A stretch of 21,448 nucleotides of DNA from Calditrichia bacterium (GTDB lineage: Bacteria > Calditrichota > Calditrichia > Calditrichales > Calditrichaceae). The translations under genes and the position numbers were made by a program. Within the stretch, counting starts at the first letter, position 1. Each line of letters opens with the position of its first letter. Where the stretch lies: the NCBI GenBank assembly GCA_027039465.1, contig JALWEA010000602.1, forward strand, positions 1 to 21,448. The letters are read 5' to 3'. The notes beneath the pieces are model-generated. The model was not told where the DNA came from, ran no database searches, and saw only the letters and a program-made list of their open reading frames with translations. Positions 6,311 to 13,054 of the stretch are shown here, one piece after another.

Positions 6311-8923
6311 TTATTTCATCAATAACATTTTCCGAATCGCATGGAAACTGCCACTCTTCAATTCGTAGAAGTAAACACCGCTAGCCAAACGACTGCCATC
6401 CACTTTTACTTTATATTTTCCGGAGGTCAGATTTTTATCCAGCAACGTAGCCACTTTCTGTCCCGTAATCGTGTAAAGTGTCAATGTGGCTTTACCGGCT
6501 TTTTTCAGAGAGAATTCAATGGTGGTTGTCGGGTTAAACGGATTCGGATAATTCTGACGCAGGCTGTAATTTGTCACAATCTGTTTACCGGCAGGTTCAA
6601 TGGCCACGATAATACCGTTGGCATTGGTTTCTCCGGGCGTCGGTTTGCTGAAGTAAACCCATTCGCTTCCGCCGTCTTCCTTACGGCCATAAGAAATATC
6701 CGTAGTTTGTTTTCCGAAAGTCAGAGAATCGATGAAATGCGGACTTCCCTGAAACATTTCAGCCAAACCAACTTGCTCGCCTTTACCGCTTAATTTAATA
6801 CCCACATGCAAAACGCCTTCTTCGGGTTGTTTGTCCGCCCAAAGAACTAAAAATCCACCGGCAGGAATCGTAGTTTTTTCCGGAACCGAATCGGCGATTT
6901 GGTAAGCCGTAGGATCCGTTAAATCATCGGTAATATACATACCGCCGATATCCACGGGATGGTCATTGGCATTGTAGATTTCAATCCAATCGTCATATTC
7001 TCCGTATTCATCGGCATAAGCCGAATCGTTACTAGCCATGAATTCATTGATAAACAGACCGGTCGTTTCGGTAGGCGGCGTAAAGTCTTTCTTTAAAACA
7101 ATACCGTCGGCACCGACAACCCACAACTTATTGTTGGCAAAACGTGCACGTTCAAGATTCAAAGAGGTCAAACTATCATCCTTCATCCAATTTAATCCGG
7201 CATCCGTGGAGTAATAGATTTTGCCATGTTCACCGACCGCATACACCAATGTATCGTTTACAAAAGCAACGCCTAAAAAATCATCGCCATCCGGCTCTTT
7301 GAATACTTGTTCCAAAGTATCCCAATTGGCTAATGTCGTATGGAAAATATAGCCCTTGGTTGCCACCACTACGCCGTTATCACCCTTGAATTCAATACCG
7401 CGTAAATTCATTGAACCGTAATCATGCTTCAGATAAAAAGAATCAAGAGCGGCTGTGGATACAAGTAATTTACCGCTGGAAGCACCTGCCAGCATCTGTT
7501 TGCTGCTTACAACCCACAAATCGTAAATACTGCTCGTTTCGCTGCAACCGACTTTTGTCCAGGTTTGGCCGCCGTCATCGGAACGTATAATGTAACCTTT
7601 GGAGCCTGCGGCAAAAACGGTGTTTTCGTCTAAGAAACGAATGGCATAAATGGATTTACTATCGGTAGCCATCGGATTATCCACCGCATCCCAAGTTACT
7701 CCGCCATCTGCAGTGCGATACAGAACCCCATGGTATCCACCGACCAAGCCGACATTGTTACTTCCAAAATCAGCCGCATAAAGTGTATTTGCACCGTTGG
7801 TGAAATGATTGTCCGGATAAGTCCAGTTCCATCCGCCATCATAGCTAATCGTCATATCACCTTTGTAGCAGGTTGCCACAATCTTATCATCCGAAGTAAC
7901 GGCTAAACCTTTAAAATCCACATTGGGCCAATCCAAAAGCGGTTGATAAGTGGCACCGCCATCCATCGTTTTAAACCATTGGCCGTCAGCGGCAAAAACA
8001 TAACCGGTTGTTGTATCGACAAAGGCTACAAATTGTACTGTATGGGCTGCCGGAATGGGAATTTCCTTATAGCCGCCATCCCAAAGCATGGTCACATACC
8101 CATCCGAGCCGCCGGTCACAATCCGGTCGCCAACAAATTGAATGGATTTCAAATATTTAAAATCAGTGGTATAATTCGGATTGATCTGTTGATAGGTCTT
8201 ACCACCATCTTCCGAAAGAAAAACACAATAATGATAGGCAGCCAAAGCGATTGTAGAATCTCCTGCGGCAGCAACGTCATAAATACGTTTACTAATGGTA
8301 CCGGCCGGGAATGTAACCTGTACCAAAGTCCAGGTGGTTCCGCCGTCATGGGTGTACCAGGTAGCCCCTTTATTAGCGCTGGTAGCCACAACCCCGACAT
8401 TGGCGTTACAAAAAGCAATTCCACCGTCCAATTTTTGCGCCTTACCGGAAACTTCAAAAGAATAGTCGATTTGAGACCAGGTTGCTCCGCCATCCGTCGT
8501 TTTTAACACACCGGATTTCCCGGCGACATAAACGACATTTTCATCCACAACGGCAATATCGTAAAGATCGTAGGAATAATTGGCGTTGTCATCCACTTCA
8601 ACCCAGGTTTGCCCGCCATCGGTGGTCTTAAAAATAACACCGTTTTTACCGCAGGCAAAGCCCACCTTATTATTCGCGAATCCCACATCCGTCCAACTGG
8701 GATCTCCTTCATTAGGAACCCTGACAATATCGCCGGATTGTCCACCGTCCGTGGTCAGCATTACGGCACCGTTTTCACCGACATAAAGTCCGGTATCCGC
8801 GTTAAAGAAAACGCCGGAGTTCGGGTAATACTCCATGCTTCCCTTTTTGACAACTTCCCAGTTTTGCCCGAATACCAAAGCGGACAAACCGAGAACCGTT
8901 AGAATGAGTATCATGCGCTTCAT
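6311..8923 (-). CDS. Secreted beta-propeller / lamin-tail-domain protein with type IX sorting domain
   Basis: An 870-residue exported protein. Domain order: signal peptide (about 1-19, ending LVFGQ); YCF48/BNR-like beta-propeller repeats with recurring 'TDGGQTW' turns (about 20-612); a lamin-tail domain (about 622-765, opening LFINEFMASND, with DDWIEIYN); and a C-terminal sorting domain (about 789-870, NYPNPFNP, then SGVYFYELKSG and KMLLMK). In FCB bacteria such a C-terminal domain directs export by the type IX system and attachment to the cell surface. The role is probably surface binding or adhesion; no catalytic motif was seen. The ATG at 8923 has AGGAGGT at 8928-8934. It is preceded by a beta-barrel gene 96 nt away and closed by the terminator at 6262-6296, so it may be the last gene of the TonB-receptor operon or a separate unit. 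Confidence 0.86.
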   Translation of the reverse strand: MKRMILILTVLGLSALVFGQNWEVVKKGSMEYYPNSGVFFNADTGLYVGENGAVMLTTDGGQSGDIVRVPNEGDPSWTDVGFANNKVGFACGKNGVIFKTTDGGQTWVEVDDNANYSYDLYDIAVVDENVVYVAGKSGVLKTTDGGATWSQIDYSFEVSGKAQKLDGGIAFCNANVGVVATSANKGATWYTHDGGTTWTLVQVTFPAGTISKRIYDVAAAGDSTIALAAYHYCVFLSEDGGKTYQQINPNYTTDFKYLKSIQFVGDRIVTGGSDGYVTMLWDGGYKEIPIPAAHTVQFVAFVDTTTGYVFAADGQWFKTMDGGATYQPLLDWPNVDFKGLAVTSDDKIVATCYKGDMTISYDGGWNWTYPDNHFTNGANTLYAADFGSNNVGLVGGYHGVLYRTADGGVTWDAVDNPMATDSKSIYAIRFLDENTVFAAGSKGYIIRSDDGGQTWTKVGCSETSSIYDLWVVSSKQMLAGASSGKLLVSTAALDSFYLKHDYGSMNLRGIEFKGDNGVVVATKGYIFHTTLANWDTLEQVFKEPDGDDFLGVAFVNDTLVYAVGEHGKIYYSTDAGLNWMKDDSLTSLNLERARFANNKLWVVGADGIVLKKDFTPPTETTGLFINEFMASNDSAYADEYGEYDDWIEIYNANDHPVDIGGMYITDDLTDPTAYQIADSVPEKTTIPAGGFLVLWADKQPEEGVLHVGIKLSGKGEQVGLAEMFQGSPHFIDSLTFGKQTTDISYGRKEDGGSEWVYFSKPTPGETNANGIIVAIEPAGKQIVTNYSLRQNYPNPFNPTTTIEFSLKKAGKATLTLYTITGQKVATLLDKNLTSGKYKVKVDGSRLASGVYFYELKSGSFHAIRKMLLMK

Positions 8924-8927
8924 AAGC

Positions 8928-8934
8928 ACCTCCT
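8928..8934 (-). promoter_or_regulatory. Strong Shine-Dalgarno site fixing the start at 8923
   Basis: AGGAGGT on the minus strand ends 4 nt before the ATG. A GTG at 8929 that would add two residues falls inside this site, so it is not the start. Confidence 0.85.
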
Positions 8935-8943
8935 CTGTTAGTT

Positions 8944-8968
8944 AATGAATTTATCCCCGAAATTCATT
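8944..8968. promoter_or_regulatory. Inverted repeat just upstream of the 8923 ribosome-binding site
   Basis: AATGAATTT and AAATTCATT form perfect 9-bp arms around a 7-nt loop (ATCCCCG). On the minus strand the hairpin ends 9 nt before the Shine-Dalgarno site. No T-run follows, so it is not a standard terminator. It could stabilise an mRNA end, be an operator, or be chance in AT-rich DNA. Confidence 0.4.
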
Positions 8969-9019
8969 TTCTTATTCAGATAATGCTCCCAAAAAACCCG
9001 TTGGCATTTTTTATATTTA

Positions 9020-10471
9020 TTAACGTAAATACTGTTTTAATTGAATCGCAAAATCCGCAATAGTGCGCCCTTTATCGGATTGGCTACTCTTCCATTTTCC
9101 AACTTTCGTGTAAATCTGTAATAAATTATTATTGAATTTATATGAGGCACCCAAAGTACCGGCCAATCCATCGTAATTACCAAAATAATGCCAAATAGCC
9201 GGTTCGGAATATCGTCTCCAAATCATACCGGCTTCTACATTCAATTTGGGATTTATCCTGTAAATACCGCCAATATTCATACGACCGGATTTAATGGCAG
9301 CTTCCCGGTAAACATGAGCCAAATAATCTTTTTTATCAGGCAAATAATAGCGATAGTTTCCTTCCAAAGCAATAGTGAAAGAACGAAATCTTCTTGAAAA
9401 GCCAAGAGTCAAATCATGAATATGATGGAAGGAACGATAAATGGCAAACTTGCGCAAAGGTTCTTCCGCCCAATCCTGAATGTAGCGAAAGCGATAGCGT
9501 ATCGACAAGATGTTTTGCTGTCTTTGGCCAAAATCCCAACGCCAGAAGGTATTGAAATAATAATGCATTCCCTGATAATAACCGTCATATTTACGCAGAT
9601 GCACATTATCATACACTTCGTGCCAGCGATAATAATAACCTCCCAAAACAATTCCGCGTATGTTTTTAAAGTGTAACATAAGTTGCGGAATTATTTCCGC
9701 TCCGTTGTAAATTGCGGTACGATCATCTTTACTGGTTACCGAGGTGAACTCAAATTCTCCCCGATAGCGATACACGACCGGTTCGGTGCCATCGGGCTGT
9801 TGAACGATTTTGGTCAAATCCCGAAGATCGTACGGACGAAATGAAACACCCATAGTAACCGTTTGATTCAAACGGTAGGCCAAACTGAAATCCGCTTGAA
9901 TATTCCGGCGTATAATCTCCGGCATGGAGTAATTTTTCTTTAAACCTCGGTAAATGGCATAATTTAAGCCCACACCCCACCATAGTTTCGGTAAAATACG
10001 ATGACTAAACCCAACAACTACGGTAGGCCCGTTATAATCAAAATCACCCTGTGTGGAATCACACAAAACAAAAGGATCAAGCGCGTAGGGTTCCAATTCG
10101 ATAGCTCGGTTAACGCCGGTACGCCGGTCGATGTTGTAGGTAATACTGCCGTAAAAAGTTTGCGTTTCGGAAACATGCTTTTGTCCGGCAAATGTTAACA
10201 AATTGGTGTGCAGACCATAGGCATCCCAATAGCGTCGCAGCTCGCCCCACGTGTTCATGGTACCGCCCGAAATCAACATCCAATTACGAGGATCGTTCAT
10301 TTGCAGCCAGGCCGTATTGCCTGCCGCTTGATACAAATTAACCCGATTATTCCAATTGGGAATGGCAATTTCCATGTTACCGGCAGCGTCCGAGCGCAAA
10401 TCACCGGCCAAAGAAAAAGTCAGACTTAAAATTACCAAAAGAATAATATTTTTTACTTTCAACAAATTCAT
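9020..10471 (-). CDS. Predicted outer-membrane beta-barrel protein, DUF6850-like
   Basis: A 483-residue exported protein. The signal peptide is MNLLKVKNIILLVILSLTFS followed by LAG, with cleavage near residue 23. The rest is rich in aromatic and alternating hydrophobic/polar segments (GVGLNYAIYRGL, ADFSLAYRLNQ, LGGYYYRWHEV, ALEGNYRYYLP, GTLGASYKFNN), the pattern of an outer-membrane beta-barrel. In Bacteroidetes a DUF6850 barrel is found next to DUF4876 lipoproteins and a TonB-dependent receptor, which is this gene order; I name the family from that memory and not from a search. The start at 10471 has AAAGG four nt upstream; an in-frame ATG at 10516 would put 15 polar residues before the signal peptide and is rejected. 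The gene lies 92 nt after the second DUF4876-like gene. A transport or docking role at the outer membrane is inferred. Confidence 0.72.
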   Translation of the reverse strand: MNLLKVKNIILLVILSLTFSLAGDLRSDAAGNMEIAIPNWNNRVNLYQAAGNTAWLQMNDPRNWMLISGGTMNTWGELRRYWDAYGLHTNLLTFAGQKHVSETQTFYGSITYNIDRRTGVNRAIELEPYALDPFVLCDSTQGDFDYNGPTVVVGFSHRILPKLWWGVGLNYAIYRGLKKNYSMPEIIRRNIQADFSLAYRLNQTVTMGVSFRPYDLRDLTKIVQQPDGTEPVVYRYRGEFEFTSVTSKDDRTAIYNGAEIIPQLMLHFKNIRGIVLGGYYYRWHEVYDNVHLRKYDGYYQGMHYYFNTFWRWDFGQRQQNILSIRYRFRYIQDWAEEPLRKFAIYRSFHHIHDLTLGFSRRFRSFTIALEGNYRYYLPDKKDYLAHVYREAAIKSGRMNIGGIYRINPKLNVEAGMIWRRYSEPAIWHYFGNYDGLAGTLGASYKFNNNLLQIYTKVGKWKSSQSDKGRTIADFAIQLKQYLR

Positions 10472-10563
10472 GTAACCTTTTAGTTTAATTTTGCCATTAC
10501 CAAATATCGCGTTCAAATTTAAATTTTACCTCAGCAACCCGATTATTCAATCCCTTTACCATT

Positions 10564-11742
10564 TCAATATTCATGGCTGTATCCCGGCGTAGGATGATCC
10601 GATACAATAAAATCAAGGCTGCTGTTGTTGGTATCAAATCCGGGACGTCTCCGTTCAACGGATTTTCCGCTGTACCTATTAATGCCTCCGCCCGCAAGTC
10701 CCGCATCCACGTGCATCGTGAGTAATTTTTGACTGTTGGGATTGATACTGTATTCCACACCATCCAAAACCGTTTTAAGCGGCACATGATAATATTGCAT
10801 CCCGTATTCGTTAACTTCTCCTGGATAAAATTCCTTGCCATCCGCCAGGATCACGTCCCCGTGTTTCATGCTCATCGTAAAATCCAAAGAATTGTCGGGA
10901 ATTACATTCGTAACATTAGGCGCCGGATTGTCGATTTCACTGTAATACGGATTGTAAAATTCCCAATCGGCATTTGACAAATCCAAAGCCGTATTGACAA
11001 ATTGCGAATGATCAATCGCATCCTGAGCAATCACCACAAACTGATGCGGGAAAATGGGATAATCGCGTCCGGTTTTTGGCACTCCGGGAAATTGATAAAT
11101 ATAAAGCACCTGAACATAATCCACCGAATCCATATTGGGTTTATATTTTTCAATTCCCTTGCACACAATCAGGCCATCCAGATAGCGTGTGGAATCGCCG
11201 GAGTTGTACAATTCAACAAATTGGTCATAATAATAACGCGTAGAATTCTTTGGACCGCAATAATAGATTTCATTAATGACAATGTCCGAGGCTCTAACCA
11301 GCTCGGTTTTAACAGTATCAATTGTCTGCACATTCATGATATTTAAAAGTTGATTACCCTGAACGGTTACGGTATCCAAAGCGCCTGATTCGCTAACAAC
11401 AACGGGCATTTCTTTTTTGACACTCACCGTATATTCGCCTAAGGCCAAATTCCCGAATTTAACAACACCATTACTATCGGCAACGGCGCTAACGGTTACG
11501 GGCTGATCCGGTGCCTGATAATAATACTTCGATTGTAATGTTACCCGTGCATCCGAAACCGGTGCATATCCTAAAGATTGATTGACCATCGACAGCCCGC
11601 TATGATCGGCAACTACAATTTTCAAGACATTCGAACCGTCTACCTGAGTCGGTTCTTTTCTAATACAACCGTTCATTTGTATTAAGGAAATTGTGCTTGT
11701 TAAAAAAGCCAAAACGAATACCAGCCTGTTATGTTTTGACAT
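10564..11742 (-). CDS. DUF4876-like lipoprotein, copy 2
   Basis: A 392-residue exported lipoprotein. The hydrophobic leader ends IQMNGC, so acylation would be at C26. An Ig-like or carboxypeptidase-regulatory-like domain spans about 39-130 (VADSNGVVKFGNLALGEYTV). The conserved DUF4876 region runs from about residue 152 to the end, opening VINEIYYCGP with DQFVELYN, much like a lamin-tail fold, and closing HPTPGYSHEY. It is a clear paralogue of the gene immediately upstream: 79 of 82 residues match across the central block (from MDSVDYVQV to VIPDNS). The first and last parts have diverged more. It is likely attached to the outer membrane next to the TonB-dependent receptor, as a surface or periplasmic partner. 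The Shine-Dalgarno site is weak. The stop codon overlaps a small out-of-frame ORF that is also seen after copy 1. Confidence 0.8.
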   Translation of the reverse strand: MSKHNRLVFVLAFLTSTISLIQMNGCIRKEPTQVDGSNVLKIVVADHSGLSMVNQSLGYAPVSDARVTLQSKYYYQAPDQPVTVSAVADSNGVVKFGNLALGEYTVSVKKEMPVVVSESGALDTVTVQGNQLLNIMNVQTIDTVKTELVRASDIVINEIYYCGPKNSTRYYYDQFVELYNSGDSTRYLDGLIVCKGIEKYKPNMDSVDYVQVLYIYQFPGVPKTGRDYPIFPHQFVVIAQDAIDHSQFVNTALDLSNADWEFYNPYYSEIDNPAPNVTNVIPDNSLDFTMSMKHGDVILADGKEFYPGEVNEYGMQYYHVPLKTVLDGVEYSINPNSQKLLTMHVDAGLAGGGINRYSGKSVERRRPGFDTNNSSLDFIVSDHPTPGYSHEY

Positions 11743-11866
11743 TAGTGCGAATTCATATTTTTAAATAAATTAAGGCTACCCGGCAAAACTCTATTTAACA
11801 TTACCACTCCCGTTACCAAACTCAAATTTTCCAAAAACAGAAGCCCAGGTACCTTCGAATTTACAT

Positions 11867-13042
11867 TTAATATTCATGGCTGTATCCCGGCGTAGGATGA
11901 TCTAACACAATAAAATCAAGGCTGCTGTTATTAGTGTCAAATCCAGGCGTCCTTCGTTCCACGGATTTTCCGCTGTATTTACTAATACCCACCCCGGCAA
12001 AACCGGCATCCACGCGTACGGTCAGTTCCTTTTGACTGTTCGGGTTCGCGCTGTATTCCACTCCATCCAAAATCGTATTAATAGGTATATGATAATATTG
12101 GTAACCGTGGTCGGAAACTTCTCCGGGATAATAATCCGTGCCGTCCGCAAGAATAACATCATTATGTACCAAATTAATCATAAAATCAGTGGAATTATCA
12201 GGAATTACATTGGTCACATTCGGTGCCGGATTATCAACTTCACTATAATAAGGATTGTAGAATTCCCAATCGGCATTCGACAAATCCAAAGCCGTATCAA
12301 CAAACTGCGAATGATCGATGGCATCCTGAGCAATTACTACAAATTGATGCGGGAAGATGGGATAATCACGTCCGGTTTTAGGTACTCCCGGAAATTGATA
12401 AATGTAAATCACCTGAACATAATCCACCGAATCCATATTGGGCTTATGTTTTTGCAACCCCCGACATATAATCAGTCCATCCAGATAACGGGTGGAATCG
12501 CTGTTATTGTACAATTCAACGAATTGATCATAAAAATAATGGGCCTTGTTTTCGGGGCCGCAATAATACAATTCGTTAATGACAATATCGGATGCCTTAG
12601 CCAATTCGGTTTTCACGGTATCGATGGTTTCCACATCCAAAATATTCAAGATCTGGCTGCCTCGTACCGTTACGGTATCCATATCTCCCGTGTCTTTTAC
12701 CAGCACAGGGATTTTTTTCTCAACGCTAATCGTGTAATCACCCAAGGGAATATTCTTGAATTCGGCAATGCCGTTACTATCGGCCACCGTAGTGAAAGTT
12801 GCGGGTTGGTTTGGTGCCTGATAGTAATATTTTGATTTAAGAATCGCTTTGGCGCCAGGCACCGGTGCATAGTGCAAGGAATCGTTTGTTTCCAGTAGGC
12901 CGCTATGGTCTTTGATTACGATTTTTAAAACGTTTCGCCCGTCAACTTGCGTCGGCTCCTGCTTAACACAGGCATTCATTTGCAACAGAGAAATTATCCC
13001 GATTGTAAGAGCGACCAACGAAAAAATTCTAAAACGAAACAT
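11867..13042 (-). CDS. DUF4876-like lipoprotein, copy 1
   Basis: A 391-residue paralogue of the next gene downstream, with the same plan: lipoprotein leader ending LLQMNAC (C25), then an EPTQVDG stretch shared with copy 2, an Ig-like/carboxypeptidase-regulatory domain (about 38-130), and the DUF4876 region with a lamin-tail-like opening (VINELYYCGP, DQFVELYN). It starts only 12 nt after the stop of the TonB-dependent receptor, so the two are almost certainly co-transcribed. Differences from copy 2 are concentrated in the N-terminal domain and near the C-terminus (DVILADGTDYYPGEVSDHGYQ against DVILADGKEFYPGEVNEYGMQ), which would suit two proteins with a common docking face and different binding surfaces. 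The ligand is unknown. The Shine-Dalgarno site is poor, consistent with coupling to the receptor gene. Confidence 0.82.
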   Translation of the reverse strand: MFRFRIFSLVALTIGIISLLQMNACVKQEPTQVDGRNVLKIVIKDHSGLLETNDSLHYAPVPGAKAILKSKYYYQAPNQPATFTTVADSNGIAEFKNIPLGDYTISVEKKIPVLVKDTGDMDTVTVRGSQILNILDVETIDTVKTELAKASDIVINELYYCGPENKAHYFYDQFVELYNNSDSTRYLDGLIICRGLQKHKPNMDSVDYVQVIYIYQFPGVPKTGRDYPIFPHQFVVIAQDAIDHSQFVDTALDLSNADWEFYNPYYSEVDNPAPNVTNVIPDNSTDFMINLVHNDVILADGTDYYPGEVSDHGYQYYHIPINTILDGVEYSANPNSQKELTVRVDAGFAGVGISKYSGKSVERRTPGFDTNNSSLDFIVLDHPTPGYSHEY

Positions 13043-13054
13043 AATTCTGCTTTA

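Noticed and set aside
8991..9012. Possible terminator between the beta-barrel and propeller genes
   Set aside because: Six A and six T flank only a two-base-pair GC core with mismatches, which is too weak to call.
10472..10516. 15-residue extension of the beta-barrel protein
   Set aside because: It would place a polar, charged stretch before the signal peptide and has no ribosome-binding site.
12032..12835. 267-codon plus-strand ORF antisense to lipoprotein copy 1
   Set aside because: The paralogous copy 2 has this frame broken into separate pieces (10729-10977 and 11002-11346), so it is not maintained; it is a shadow of the lipoprotein codons.
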